From assembly GCF_002980555.1 (NCBI RefSeq), contig NZ_PVBT01000001.1:248001-312000 (forward strand): a DNA stretch of 64,000 nt, read 5' to 3'. The notes beneath the pieces were generated by a model that was given only the letters and a program-made list of their open reading frames with translations, had not been told where the DNA came from and made no database searches. Positions 43,696-55,451 of this stretch are shown piece by piece; the stretch's first letter is position 1; each line of letters starts with the position of its first letter. The translations under genes and the position numbers were made by a program. This stretch comes from Phyllobacterium myrsinacearum (GTDB taxonomy: Bacteria; Pseudomonadota; Alphaproteobacteria; Rhizobiales; Rhizobiaceae).

Positions 43696-45480
43696 ATGGC
43701 GGAAGACAAACAGAGCAAGACGTCCGCCATCGCCGTTGCCGGCGAAGTTCAGGTCGGATTTCTTTCTCAGCTCCGCGTTATCCTCGATGTCTACTGGATA
43801 TCACCCGTCCGCAACCGGCTCGTGCTCCTGCTGCTCACGCTGTTCGCCATCATCATCATCACGTCGGCCGGCCAGGTCCGTCTGGTGCAATGGAACGGGC
43901 GCTTCCTTGATGCGCTGTCCCATCGCGATTTCCCGGCATTTCTCAGTGAGCTGCTGGTGTTCCTGGGGATTGCCAGCGTTCTGCTGGTTCTGGCCGTCGC
44001 GCAGGCCTGGTTCAACCAGATGACGCGCATGAAACTGCGCGAAGGCTTGACCCGGGACCTCATCGGCGAATGGCTGGTCCCCCGGCGGGCTTTCAAATTG
44101 TCCAATTCCGGGCCGATCGGCGTCAATCCCGATCAGCGTCTGCATGAGGATGCGCGCCATCTGGCTGAAATGTCGACGGATCTCGGTCTTGGCCTGCTGC
44201 AGGCCTCCATTCTGGTGGCCAGTTTCATCGGCGTGCTCTGGGGGCTTTCCAGCGGCTTTGTCTTCAACGTCTACGGCTACAGTTTTTCCATTCCGGGTTA
44301 CATGGTGTGGGCGGCATTCCTCTATGCCGGTTCGGCATCGGCAATCAGCTGGTTTGTCGGACGCAAGCTGATCAAGCTCAATGCCGACCGCTACCAGCGC
44401 GAGTCCGACCTGCGGTTTTCACTGATGCGCGTGAACGAGCATATCGACGCCATTGCGCTTTATCGCGGCGAGCAGGACGAAAAGGTCAGGCTGGGGCTGG
44501 ATGTCGATGCGCTGCTCGCTGCCATCCGCAAGCTGGTGTCCGCCTGGACACAACTGGTCTGGGTAACCTCGGGCTATGGCTGGTTCACCAATGTCGCGCC
44601 TTATCTCGTCGCTGCTCCCGTCTATTTCACCGGCAACCTGTCCTTTGGCGGTATGATCATCGCCGTTGGCTCGTTCAATCAGCTGCAGGCCTCGCTCAAA
44701 TGGTTCGTCGATAATTTCGGGGCGATCGCCGACTGGCGCGCCACGCTTCTGCGTGTCACCTCGTTCCGGCAGGCCGTGCAGTCGATGGACACGCTGAACA
44801 GTGTCGAGCAGCGGATCAAGTTTTCGCAATCCGAGACCAACCAGCTGGTTTTCGACACGTTGAAGATCACGGCACCGCTGGCGACCGTGCGTCTGAAGGA
44901 GCGGAAAGCCGTGGTCAAGGAGGGCGAGCGGGTGCTGATCACCAGCGAGCCCGGCATTGACAGGACGCTGCTGTTCCGCGCGATTGCCGGTCTGTGGCCC
45001 TGGGGATCGGGCAATATCGCCCTGCCCAAGGACACCTCCATTCTCTATATGCCGCGCTCGCCGTATTTTCCGCCCGGCAGCCTGCGCGAAGTGATGTCCT
45101 ATCCGCTCGGGAAGGATGCCTTTCCCGACGGCGAGCTTGTTTCAGCCCTGCATGAATTGGGGCTGGACCGCCTCAAGACCATGCTCGACTTCCGCGCGCG
45201 CTGGGACCGGGAACTGAGCGATGACGAACAGCAGTCGCTGGCCTTTGCCCGGCTGATGCTGCACAAGCCGAGCTGGGTGGTCATCGACGAATCCCTGGAT
45301 GCCATGGAAGCCGACGCGCATGAGCGGGTGATGGCCGTGCTGCGCGACAAGCTTGCCGCGTCGACCGTGGTGCATATCGGGCGGGAGGACACGAGCGATC
45401 ACGTGTTCTCCAAGGTGCTGCACTTTGTCAGCGATCCCACCGGGCATGGCATGGAAGCCGAAGGGCTGAGCGGCGTCTAG
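43696..45480 (+). CDS. SbmA/BacA-type ABC exporter with degenerate ATPase domain
   Basis: A 594-residue protein fusing an SbmA/BacA-like membrane domain (six helices, about residues 40-345; WNGRFLDALSHRDF and SFNQLQASLKWFVDNF are typical) to a C-terminal ABC ATPase domain, as in YddA. The ATPase is eroded: the Walker A site (residues 416-425) reads TSEPGIDRTL, lacking the GK[ST] lysine; the signature LSGGE is LSDDE (507-511); the H-loop histidine is replaced in HIGRED. Walker B with D531/E532 remains. ATP hydrolysis is therefore unlikely. YddA/BacA relatives import or export peptides and very-long-chain lipids; the role here is open. Confidence 0.85.
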   Translation: MAEDKQSKTSAIAVAGEVQVGFLSQLRVILDVYWISPVRNRLVLLLLTLFAIIIITSAGQVRLVQWNGRFLDALSHRDFPAFLSELLVFLGIASVLLVLAVAQAWFNQMTRMKLREGLTRDLIGEWLVPRRAFKLSNSGPIGVNPDQRLHEDARHLAEMSTDLGLGLLQASILVASFIGVLWGLSSGFVFNVYGYSFSIPGYMVWAAFLYAGSASAISWFVGRKLIKLNADRYQRESDLRFSLMRVNEHIDAIALYRGEQDEKVRLGLDVDALLAAIRKLVSAWTQLVWVTSGYGWFTNVAPYLVAAPVYFTGNLSFGGMIIAVGSFNQLQASLKWFVDNFGAIADWRATLLRVTSFRQAVQSMDTLNSVEQRIKFSQSETNQLVFDTLKITAPLATVRLKERKAVVKEGERVLITSEPGIDRTLLFRAIAGLWPWGSGNIALPKDTSILYMPRSPYFPPGSLREVMSYPLGKDAFPDGELVSALHELGLDRLKTMLDFRARWDRELSDDEQQSLAFARLMLHKPSWVVIDESLDAMEADAHERVMAVLRDKLAASTVVHIGREDTSDHVFSKVLHFVSDPTGHGMEAEGLSGV

Positions 45481-45521
45481 AGGCTTTGCCGCTGCGCCAA
45501 TAACCGGCAGCCCACATGCCC

Positions 45522-46397
45522 TCACATGAACAGCGGGGCGTGTTCCTTGACCCAGTGGCTGAAGCGGCGGGGCGGGCGGCCGATGACCTGCTGAACATTT
45601 CCGGTGACGGCACGCCCTTCCGGCGGCGGATTGCTGTTCCACGCCACCACATAGTCGATGACATCTTCGCCGATGCCGAGTTCACGCATGGATTGCCGGG
45701 TGTGCTCCTCGCTCACCTCGACATAACGGATCGGCTTGCCGGTGGCGGCGCTGATCGCCTTGATCTTGTCCGGTATGGTCAGGACTTCGCAGCCCGTCAG
45801 CTTGAGGGTTTTGCGGGCGTGGCCGCCATGGCTGAGAATCCGGGCGGCGACCGCCGCCACATCCGCCTCGTGGATGAGGGTTCGCGCCATGCTGCCATAG
45901 GGCTCGCGCACGACATTGGACGACCTGATGCTCTTGATCCAGCCCAGCGTGTTGGACATGAGATCGACCGGCTGCAGGATCGTCCATTCCAGATCGCTTG
46001 CCTCCACCGCCGCCTCGACGCTTCCGGTCCGCCCGTCGCTGAGCACGCAGATGCGCTGCACACCCTCCCAGCGCGCCAGCTGGACAATCTCGGCGCCGTT
46101 GTCGAGCGGGGTGTAGTCATCGCCGCCGATGGTGATCAGATGCATACCGGCCACGCCGGCCAGCGCCCGTTCGAATGTTTCCGTCCGCGTCAGGTCGCCC
46201 TCGACCACCTCGACGCCCGCAGGCAGATTGGCGCGCCGCGCATCGCGGGTGAGCGCCCGCACGAGATAGCCGTTCTCCAGCAGTTCATTGACGACGTGCC
46301 GCCCGACATTGCCTGTCGCGCCCGTGACGAGAAACCGTTTTGCCTGGAACAGCCGGAGAAACTGTGCGTCGGTAAGTCTTTCAATATCGGTCAACAT
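45522..46397 (-). CDS. NmrA-type NAD(P)-binding protein
   Basis: A 291-residue atypical short-chain dehydrogenase. The Rossmann loop is RFLVTGATGNVGRHVVNELL (residues 20-39), with later segments VEGDLTRTETFERALAGVAG and ILQPVDLMSNTLGW matching the NmrA/quinone oxidoreductase group, which often lack catalytic Tyr-Lys and act as redox sensors or azoreductase-like enzymes. Its promoter is of the MerR-controlled kind (see the adjacent site). An ArsR gene is divergent from it. CCCAGGAGCACGC precedes the ATG. Confidence 0.85.
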   Translation of the reverse strand: MLTDIERLTDAQFLRLFQAKRFLVTGATGNVGRHVVNELLENGYLVRALTRDARRANLPAGVEVVEGDLTRTETFERALAGVAGMHLITIGGDDYTPLDNGAEIVQLARWEGVQRICVLSDGRTGSVEAAVEASDLEWTILQPVDLMSNTLGWIKSIRSSNVVREPYGSMARTLIHEADVAAVAARILSHGGHARKTLKLTGCEVLTIPDKIKAISAATGKPIRYVEVSEEHTRQSMRELGIGEDVIDYVVAWNSNPPPEGRAVTGNVQQVIGRPPRRFSHWVKEHAPLFM

Positions 46398-46435
46398 GCG
46401 TGCTCCTGGGTGGATGGATTCCGGTCGAAGCCAAG

Positions 46436-46466
46436 GTTATAAAACCTCAACTTAAGTTGAGGTCAA
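46436..46466 (-). promoter_or_regulatory. MerR/SoxR-type promoter of the NmrA gene
   Basis: On the minus strand: -35 TTGACC (46466-46461), -10 TATAAC (46441-46436), spacer exactly 19 bases. Overlapping the spacer is the perfect 20-base palindrome ACCTCAACTTAAGTTGAGGT (46444-46463). The long spacer with a CCTCAA-type palindrome is the hallmark of promoters twisted open by MerR-family activators such as SoxR. Confidence 0.82.
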
Positions 46467-46615
46467 TCCTGCGAAAGGGGCATTTTGTCCAAGGCCCGGC
46501 GGGTCCGGTTTCGGGTTCCTGCCGCCGCTGCCATCGGGGTGCGGAATCTTGACATCCCGCCGGATTTGCAATACTAAACTATTTGGTTATTTAACCTAGG
46601 GGTAATGTAAAAAAT

Positions 46616-46963
46616 ATGACGCCTGACCGTCTCAGCGGCATTCTGGCTGCACTCGCCGATCCAACGCGGCGTGCCATTCTGGCGCGTCTTGCCGAAGGCG
46701 AAACATCCGTCACCGAACTGGCAGAACCGTTCGATATGAGCATGCCGGCGGTTTCAAAGCATCTGAAGGTGCTGGAGCGGGCCGGGCTGATCGCGCGCGG
46801 CCGCGCGGCGCAGTGGCGCCCCTGCCGCCTGGAAGCCGGGCCGCTGCGCGAAGTATCGGACTGGCTCGACCACTACCGGCGCTTCTGGGACGAGAGCCTC
46901 GACCGGCTCGAGGATTATCTGCAGGCGCTGCAGAAGGGCGATCCCGACGCCACGCCCAACTGA
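46616..46963 (+). CDS. ArsR-family transcriptional regulator
   Basis: A 115-residue winged-helix protein. The HTH is LADPTRRAILARLAEGETS and FDMSMPAVSKHLKVLERAGL, with a wing at RAAQWRPCRLEAGPL. A metal-binding CxC motif typical of arsenic sensors is absent, so it belongs to the metal-independent ArsR group that often pairs with an enzyme gene. It is divergent from the NmrA gene, but the operator seen there is of the MerR type, so the link between the two is uncertain. Confidence 0.87.
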   Translation: MTPDRLSGILAALADPTRRAILARLAEGETSVTELAEPFDMSMPAVSKHLKVLERAGLIARGRAAQWRPCRLEAGPLREVSDWLDHYRRFWDESLDRLEDYLQALQKGDPDATPN

Positions 46964-47009
46964 GTGAGGGAAAATCCGGTCACGGCATGGGCCGCGACCG
47001 GAGCCATGG

Positions 47010-50492
<3,483 letters not shown>

Positions 50493-50521
50493 GGCTTCTT
50501 CCTATCAACAGCGTGCTGCAC

Positions 50522-50549
50522 AAAAAACCGCACGGACTTGACCGTACGG
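50522..50549 (-). terminator. Leader terminator (attenuator candidate) before carB
   Basis: On the minus strand CCGTACGG pairs with CCGTGCGG (one G-T) over a six-base loop and is followed by TTTTTTG. The last T is 30 bases before the carB ATG. No minus-strand gene lies just upstream, so it acts on the carB transcript itself. Confidence 0.8.
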
Positions 50550-50861
50550 GCAGACACAAAATTCCTAATGCGAGGCTAAGGCTGCCTTATAGGCAAAGCG
50601 ATTGGATTACGTAACCCCAAAAACGCGCAAATCCATGCTTTTTCGCCGCAGTTTCGCATGGATCAGGTATGCGGCGGCGCTTTGCGCGCATCCGGGTCTG
50701 AAACAACGGGCGGACTCTGCATTATTCAGTCATGAAAATTGATCGTGAACTGATTGCAGCCAACAGTTGAAAATAGCATCGTGCATGGAACAAATAAGGG
50801 GCTATACTGTTGATGTGCAACATATCAGCGGCATGGCCGAGGGTTCATCTGGAGGTGGGTA
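50550..50861. other. Intergenic region between carB leader and ypfJ-like gene
   Basis: About 310 bases holding the carB promoter (possible -10 CTATAA near 50588-50597 on the minus strand) and the promoter of the zinc peptidase gene. No further structure recognised. Confidence 0.4.
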
Positions 50862-51806
50862 ATGCGCTGGCAAGGCGGTAGGCAAAGTGACAATGTTGAG
50901 GACCGCCGCACCGATGGTGATGATGGCGGCATTCCCGGCGGCATGGGCAATGGCGGCGGCTTCCGCTTTCCCAGCGGCGGCGGCATACAGTCCGTGCGCG
51001 GCGGCGGCATATCGGGTATCCTTGTGCTTGCGGCCATTTTCCTGTTCCTGAAATTCTGCACCAATATCGATCCGATGCAGATTCTGGTGGATGGCGGCAT
51101 GATGGATCAATCATCGCCCGGCCAAAGCCAATCGCAGTCACCGGCCTCGCGCCCGACGGCGCAGGCCAATGACCAGATGACCCAGTTCGTCAAGACCGTC
51201 CTGGCCGAGACCGAGGATGTCTGGAGCGGCATCTTCCAGGCGGAAGGCAAGCAGTATCCGCCGCCCACCCTGGTGCTGTTTAATGGACAGACCCGTTCGG
51301 CCTGCGGTTCCGCCAGTGCGGCGAGCGGACCGTTCTATTGTCCGGGCGACCGCAAGGTCTATATCGATCTGAACTTCTACAACGAGCTGGACAAGAAGTT
51401 CGGCGCATCAGGCGACTTTGCCCAGGCCTATGTGCTTGCCCATGAAGTCGGTCACCACGTGCAGAACCTGATCGGTGTCCTGCCGAAGTTCAACCAGATG
51501 CGCCAGAACATGAGCGAGGCCGACGCCAATGCCATGTCCGTGCGGGTCGAACTGCAGGCGGATTGCTTTGCCGGTATCTGGGGACATTTCACCCAGCAGA
51601 AGGGTATCCTTGAGGCAGGCGACCTGGAAGAAGCGCTGAATGCCGCCAAGCAGATCGGCGACGACACCCTGCAACGCAAGATGCAGGGCTATGTGGTTCC
51701 CGAAAGCTTCAACCACGGCACGTCTGCCCAGCGCAGCTCGTGGTTCAAGCGCGGCTTTGACAGCGGCAAGCTCGAAAGCTGCGACACGTTCAGCGGCGCG
51801 ATCTGA
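50862..51806 (+). CDS. Neutral zinc metallopeptidase, YpfJ family
   Basis: A 314-residue membrane-anchored protein. A Gly/Asp/Arg-rich start is followed by a single transmembrane segment (GISGILVLAAIFLFLKF, about residues 48-64). The predicted zinc-binding HExxH is AHEVGHHVQN in the C-terminal domain; LQADCFAGIWGHF provides the third-ligand region. FYCPGDRKVYIDLNFYNEL and QRSSWFKRGFDSGKL are conserved stretches of the family. Function in E. coli YpfJ is unknown. The ATG follows GGAGGTGGGTA, a strong binding site. Confidence 0.88.
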   Translation: MRWQGGRQSDNVEDRRTDGDDGGIPGGMGNGGGFRFPSGGGIQSVRGGGISGILVLAAIFLFLKFCTNIDPMQILVDGGMMDQSSPGQSQSQSPASRPTAQANDQMTQFVKTVLAETEDVWSGIFQAEGKQYPPPTLVLFNGQTRSACGSASAASGPFYCPGDRKVYIDLNFYNELDKKFGASGDFAQAYVLAHEVGHHVQNLIGVLPKFNQMRQNMSEADANAMSVRVELQADCFAGIWGHFTQQKGILEAGDLEEALNAAKQIGDDTLQRKMQGYVVPESFNHGTSAQRSSWFKRGFDSGKLESCDTFSGAI

Positions 51807-51818
51807 GCGGCAAAGCGC

Positions 51819-51850
51819 GTGGTGCGTGGTTCGACACGCTCACCATGAGG
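51819..51850 (+). repeat. Dispersed 32-bp repeat, copy 2
   Basis: GTGGTGCGTGGTTCGACACG followed by CTCACCATGAGG matches the minus-strand copy at 14151-14182 at 27 of 32 positions and sits 12 bases after a stop codon. Confidence 0.6.
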
Positions 51851-51857
51851 ATGGAGC

Positions 51858-51886
51858 GGATTGCAGGGTGTTATATCCTGCAATCC
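51858..51886. repeat. Perfect 10-bp hairpin next to repeat copy 2
   Basis: GGATTGCAGG and CCTGCAATCC pair perfectly over a nine-base loop. No T-run follows, so it is not a typical terminator; it may belong to the repeat beside it. Confidence 0.5.
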
Positions 51887-52074
51887 CCGCGTTTGCCGTT
51901 ACATCAAACCACCCCCTCTGGGCTGCCGCTCCTCTTCCTCTTTGGCAGTACGTGTCAGGATATCTCCGTCCGTAGCGGTTTTCTGATCATGTTCACGTAT
52001 TGTTTCGCTCGTAGAAATCGATTATGAGCATTTTCCGGATCAATTTCGCTCCGGAACGCCAAAAGTGAGTTTCG

Positions 52075-53346
52075 ATGATTGATCCTGTCCTTGCCAAGCG
52101 CGGGCTGACTCTTGTCTTTGTCATGCTCCTTATGGATGTCATCGGCATTGCGATCATCGTGCCGGTCATGCCGGCCTATCTCGAACAGCTGACGGGATCG
52201 GATGTCAGCCATGCGGCGATTGACGGCGGCTGGCTGCTCTTCGTCTATGCTGCCATGCAGTTCGTTTTTGCCCCGCTGATCGGCAATCTGAGCGACCGTT
52301 ACGGCCGCCGTCCGGTGCTGCTTGCCTCGGTGTTTACCTTTGCCATCGACAATCTGATCTGCGCGCTCGCCACCAGTTTCGCCATGCTGTTCATCGGCCG
52401 CGTGCTGGCGGGCATCAGCGGCGCGAGCTTTTCCACCGCCTCCGCCTATATCGCCGATGTCAGCACGGACGAGAACCGTGCCAAGAATTTCGGCCTTCTC
52501 GGCATTGCCTTCGGCGTGGGTTTTATCCTTGGTCCGATCATTGGCGGGCTGCTCGGTGAGTTCGGGCCGCGCGTGCCGTTCTTCGGTGCGGCGCTGATCG
52601 CCTTCCTCAATTTTCTCGTGGCCTATTTCTTCCTGCCGGAAACGCTTGAAACGAAGAACCGCCGGACGTTTGACTGGAAGCGCGCCAATCCGCTCGGCGC
52701 TCTCAAACAGATGCGCGGCCACCGGGGGATTCTGTGGATCGGCCTCGTCTTCTTCATGCTGACCCTTGGCCACATGGCCTATCCCTCCGTGTGGTCGTTC
52801 GTCGGCGCCTATCGCTATGACTGGAACCAGCGCGACATCGGCCTGTCGCTCGGCGTGTTCGGCATGGGCGGCGCGCTGGTCATGGGTTTCATCCTGCCGC
52901 ACGTCGTCGCCCGCTTCGGCGAGTGGCGCACGGCGGTGATCGGGCTGGTTTTCACCGCGCTCGCCTTTTTTGGCTATGCCGCGGCGTGGCAGGGCTGGAT
53001 GGTCTATGCGGTCATTGTCGCGACCTGCCTGGAAAGCCTGGCGGATCCGGCCATGCGCAGCATTGCCGCCGCCAAGGTGCCGCCGTCGGAGCAGGGCGAG
53101 TTGCAGGGTGCCATGACCAGTCTGTTCAGCATCACCAATGTGATCGGGCCGCTGATGTTTACCCAGATCTTTGCCATGTTCACCGCACCGGCAGCAGCGA
53201 TCGCCTTTGGCGGCGCGCCCTATGTGCTGGGCGGGCTCTTCGTGGTGATCGCCGTCGCCGTCTTTGTCCTCAAGGTGGAGAAACCGGCTAATCCCGCGCA
53301 CGAACTGCTGGAACCGGAGGCGCTGGTCTCGAGCGAAGCCTCATAA
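52075..53346 (+). CDS. MFS drug transporter, TetA-like
   Basis: A 423-residue drug/proton antiporter-like protein with 12 predicted helices. The loop 2-3 signature GNLSDRYGRRPVLLAS (motif A of DHA1 exporters) and RVLAGISGASFSTASAYIAD with GPIIGGLLG (motif C region) are clear, and resemble TetA(C)-type proteins. Substrate could be tetracycline-like or another drug; resistance is not demonstrated. The convergent TetR gene overlaps its end by six bases, but its own promoter region shows no obvious operator. Confidence 0.87.
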   Translation: MIDPVLAKRGLTLVFVMLLMDVIGIAIIVPVMPAYLEQLTGSDVSHAAIDGGWLLFVYAAMQFVFAPLIGNLSDRYGRRPVLLASVFTFAIDNLICALATSFAMLFIGRVLAGISGASFSTASAYIADVSTDENRAKNFGLLGIAFGVGFILGPIIGGLLGEFGPRVPFFGAALIAFLNFLVAYFFLPETLETKNRRTFDWKRANPLGALKQMRGHRGILWIGLVFFMLTLGHMAYPSVWSFVGAYRYDWNQRDIGLSLGVFGMGGALVMGFILPHVVARFGEWRTAVIGLVFTALAFFGYAAAWQGWMVYAVIVATCLESLADPAMRSIAAAKVPPSEQGELQGAMTSLFSITNVIGPLMFTQIFAMFTAPAAAIAFGGAPYVLGGLFVVIAVAVFVLKVEKPANPAHELLEPEALVSSEAS

Positions 53347-53895
53347 CAAGCGCTTTTCGATCCGCTGCATGGCCCGTTCGAACACGGCAGGATCATCCAG
53401 CGCGCGGGCAAGAACCAATGCGCCCTGAATGTTGGCCACCGTTTCTTCCGCGAGGTCGATTGCCTGATCAGGGGCGTGGCCGGTCTTCTGCAAGCCTATC
53501 GCAAGCGCATGCCGCCATTTCGCGAAATAGTCGAGGATGGCGCCGGCAAAGCGATCCCGAACATTGTCGAGCGCAAATGCACCCACGACACAGATGCGGC
53601 ATCCGGAATGAAAATAATCCGACACGGCCCGGCACATGGCGCCGATGGCTGCGGCGGGATCGTCCGACTCGCGCAGAGGGCGATAAATCCGGTCTTCAAA
53701 CCACGTATCGATATGGTGCAGGACCGCTGTTGCCATCTCTTCCTTGCCGCCGGGAAAGAAGTGGTAAAGGCTGCCGCGGCCAAGGCCGGTCTTGTCGCCG
53801 ATGACGGCGAGGCTTGCTCCCTCAAAACCATATTCGCGAAAGATCTCGGCGAGAACAGGTATGATGTCGGCGCGCTCGGTGATGGTTTTGGCCAT
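53341..53895 (-). CDS. TetR-family transcriptional regulator
   Basis: A 184-residue regulator. The HTH is ERADIIPVLAEIFREYGFEG and LAVIGDKTGLGRGSLYHFFP. The C-terminal domain carries FHSGCRICVVGAFALDN, with cysteines that might serve sensing. It is the second gene of a minus-strand pair, beginning two bases after the DUF1348 stop, so it is cotranscribed with DUF1348 and probably represses that operon through the operator upstream of DUF1348. Confidence 0.88.
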   Translation of the reverse strand: MAKTITERADIIPVLAEIFREYGFEGASLAVIGDKTGLGRGSLYHFFPGGKEEMATAVLHHIDTWFEDRIYRPLRESDDPAAAIGAMCRAVSDYFHSGCRICVVGAFALDNVRDRFAGAILDYFAKWRHALAIGLQKTGHAPDQAIDLAEETVANIQGALVLARALDDPAVFERAMQRIEKRLL

Positions 53896-53897
53896 GT

Positions 53898-54371
53898 TCA
53901 GAGGCCGAGTTCCGACAGGCCCGGATGGTCAGCCGGGCGGGAGGCGGCGCGGTCCCAGAAAAACTTCCGCTCGGATTCCGCGATCGGCAGATCGTTGATA
54001 CAGGCAAAGCGCGTGCGCATCAGGCCATTCTCGTCAAACTCCCAGTTTTCGTTGCCATAGGCCCGGAACCAGTTGCCGGAATCATCATGGTATTCATAGG
54101 CAAACCGCACGGCGATGCGGTTGCCGGTGAAGGCCCACAGCTCCTTGATCAGGCGATAGTCGAGCTCGCGGTTCCATTTGCGCGTGAGAAACGCGGCGAT
54201 GGCATCACGGCCCTTTACGAACTCGGCACGGTTGCGCCAGTCGCTGTCCACGCTATAGGCGAGCGCCACCCGTTCGGGATTGCGGCTGTTCCAGCCATCC
54301 TCTGCGGCCCTGACCTTCTGGATTGCAGTTTCGCGGGTGAAAGGAGGAAGGGGCGGGCGTTGTTCCGGCAT
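53898..54371 (-). CDS. DUF1348 (SnoaL-like) protein
   Basis: A 157-residue small alpha+beta barrel protein of the NTF2/SnoaL-like superfamily, DUF1348. Key stretches are [54 protein letters not shown] and [18 protein letters not shown]. Enzymatic function is unknown; relatives include isomerase-like and polyketide-related proteins. A start at MPEQ (54371) is favoured by GGAGACGACC; ATG 54383 is possible. It leads the operon with a TetR gene and is behind a long inverted repeat. Confidence 0.85.
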   Translation of the reverse strand: MPEQRPPLPPFTRETAIQKVRAAEDGWNSRNPERVALAYSVDSDWRNRAEFVKGRDAIAAFLTRKWNRELDYRLIKELWAFTGNRIAVRFAYEYHDDSGNWFRAYGNENWEFDENGLMRTRFACINDLPIAESERKFFWDRAASRPADHPGLSELGL

Positions 54372-54386
54372 GGTCGTCTCCATGGT

Positions 54387-54423
54387 TTGTACTGATCGGT
54401 AAAGTCTGTATCGATAGGTACAA
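54387..54423. promoter_or_regulatory. TetR operator candidate before the DUF1348-tetR operon
   Basis: TTGTACTGATCGGTA and the complement of TATCGATAGGTACAA agree at 12 of 15 positions, separated by seven bases. It lies 15-50 bases upstream of the DUF1348 start, a typical autoregulatory position. Confidence 0.65.
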
Positions 54424-54530
54424 TTGCCATCCATTGTTGTCAACGTCGATCGCAGATTCACATGCGCCGCCTTTGACTGGCTGCGTCTTTGCGCTATGCA
54501 AAGGGTCCCACCTGCCGAAACGAGGTTTCC

Positions 54531-55451
54531 ATGTCCATTGAAAAACGTATTCCGCTCAATTCCGGTGGTCTGTCGCTGTCCCGGCTGGTGCTGGGCGCCT
54601 GGCGGCTGCTCGATCAGGGCGCCAAGCCGTCCGCCGCCGGGGTGGCGCGCCTGATCGACGAGGCGATCGCGCTCGGCCTGACCAGTTTCGACCACGCCGA
54701 TATCTATGGCAATTACGGTGTCGAGGTGGCTTTCGGCGCGGGTCTTGCCGGCTGGAGCGGCAAGCGCCAGTCGATCGAACTGATCACCAAATGCGATATT
54801 ATGCTCACCTCCGACCAGCGCACGGAAAACCGGGTGAAGCACTACGATACCAGCGCGGCGCATATCAAGGCGTCCGTCGACCGCTCGCTGCAGAATCTGA
54901 AGACCGATTATATCGACGTGCTTTTGCTGCACCGTCCTGATCCGCTGATGGATGCGGATGACACGGCGGGGGGATTGCAGGCGGTTGTGGAGGCCGGAAA
55001 GGTGCGCGCCGTGGGCGTGTCGAATTTCACGCCGTCGCAGATCGATCTGCTGGCTTCGCGCCTGCCGTTTGCCGTGGTGACCAACCAGATCGAGATGTCG
55101 GTCACCGCAACGGCGCCGCTCACCGATGGCAGCCTCGATCATGCCCAGCGGCTGCGCTACGCGCCGATGATCTGGTCACCGCTTGGCGGCGGCAGCCTGT
55201 TTACCGGCACGGGCGAGCAGGAACAGCGCGTGCGCGCTGCGTTGCAGGCCGTTGGCGCTGAACTCGGTGTGGATGATATCGCGGCGATTGCCATTGCCTG
55301 GCTGTTGCGTCATCCGGCGCGGCTTGTTCCGGTGCTCGGCAGCCTGAAGCCGGAGCGCCTGGCGAAAATGGTGGCGGCGCTCGATATCACGCTCGAGCGC
55401 CAGCAGTGGTTTGCCATCCTGAAAGCCAGTACCGGCCGGGATGTTGCCTGA
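54531..55451 (+). CDS. Aldo/keto reductase
   Basis: A 306-residue AKR of the YdhF/Mocs-like branch. The barrel begins [20 protein letters not shown]; the catalytic Asp-Tyr region is in [14 protein letters not shown], the Lys of the tetrad in [11 protein letters not shown] and the His in [14 protein letters not shown]-binding residues lie in [17 protein letters not shown]. Substrate unknown. CGAGGTTTCC precedes the ATG. It is divergent from the DUF1348 operon and may share its control. Confidence 0.88.
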   Translation: MSIEKRIPLNSGGLSLSRLVLGAWRLLDQGAKPSAAGVARLIDEAIALGLTSFDHADIYGNYGVEVAFGAGLAGWSGKRQSIELITKCDIMLTSDQRTENRVKHYDTSAAHIKASVDRSLQNLKTDYIDVLLLHRPDPLMDADDTAGGLQAVVEAGKVRAVGVSNFTPSQIDLLASRLPFAVVTNQIEMSVTATAPLTDGSLDHAQRLRYAPMIWSPLGGGSLFTGTGEQEQRVRAALQAVGAELGVDDIAAIAIAWLLRHPARLVPVLGSLKPERLAKMVAALDITLERQQWFAILKASTGRDVA

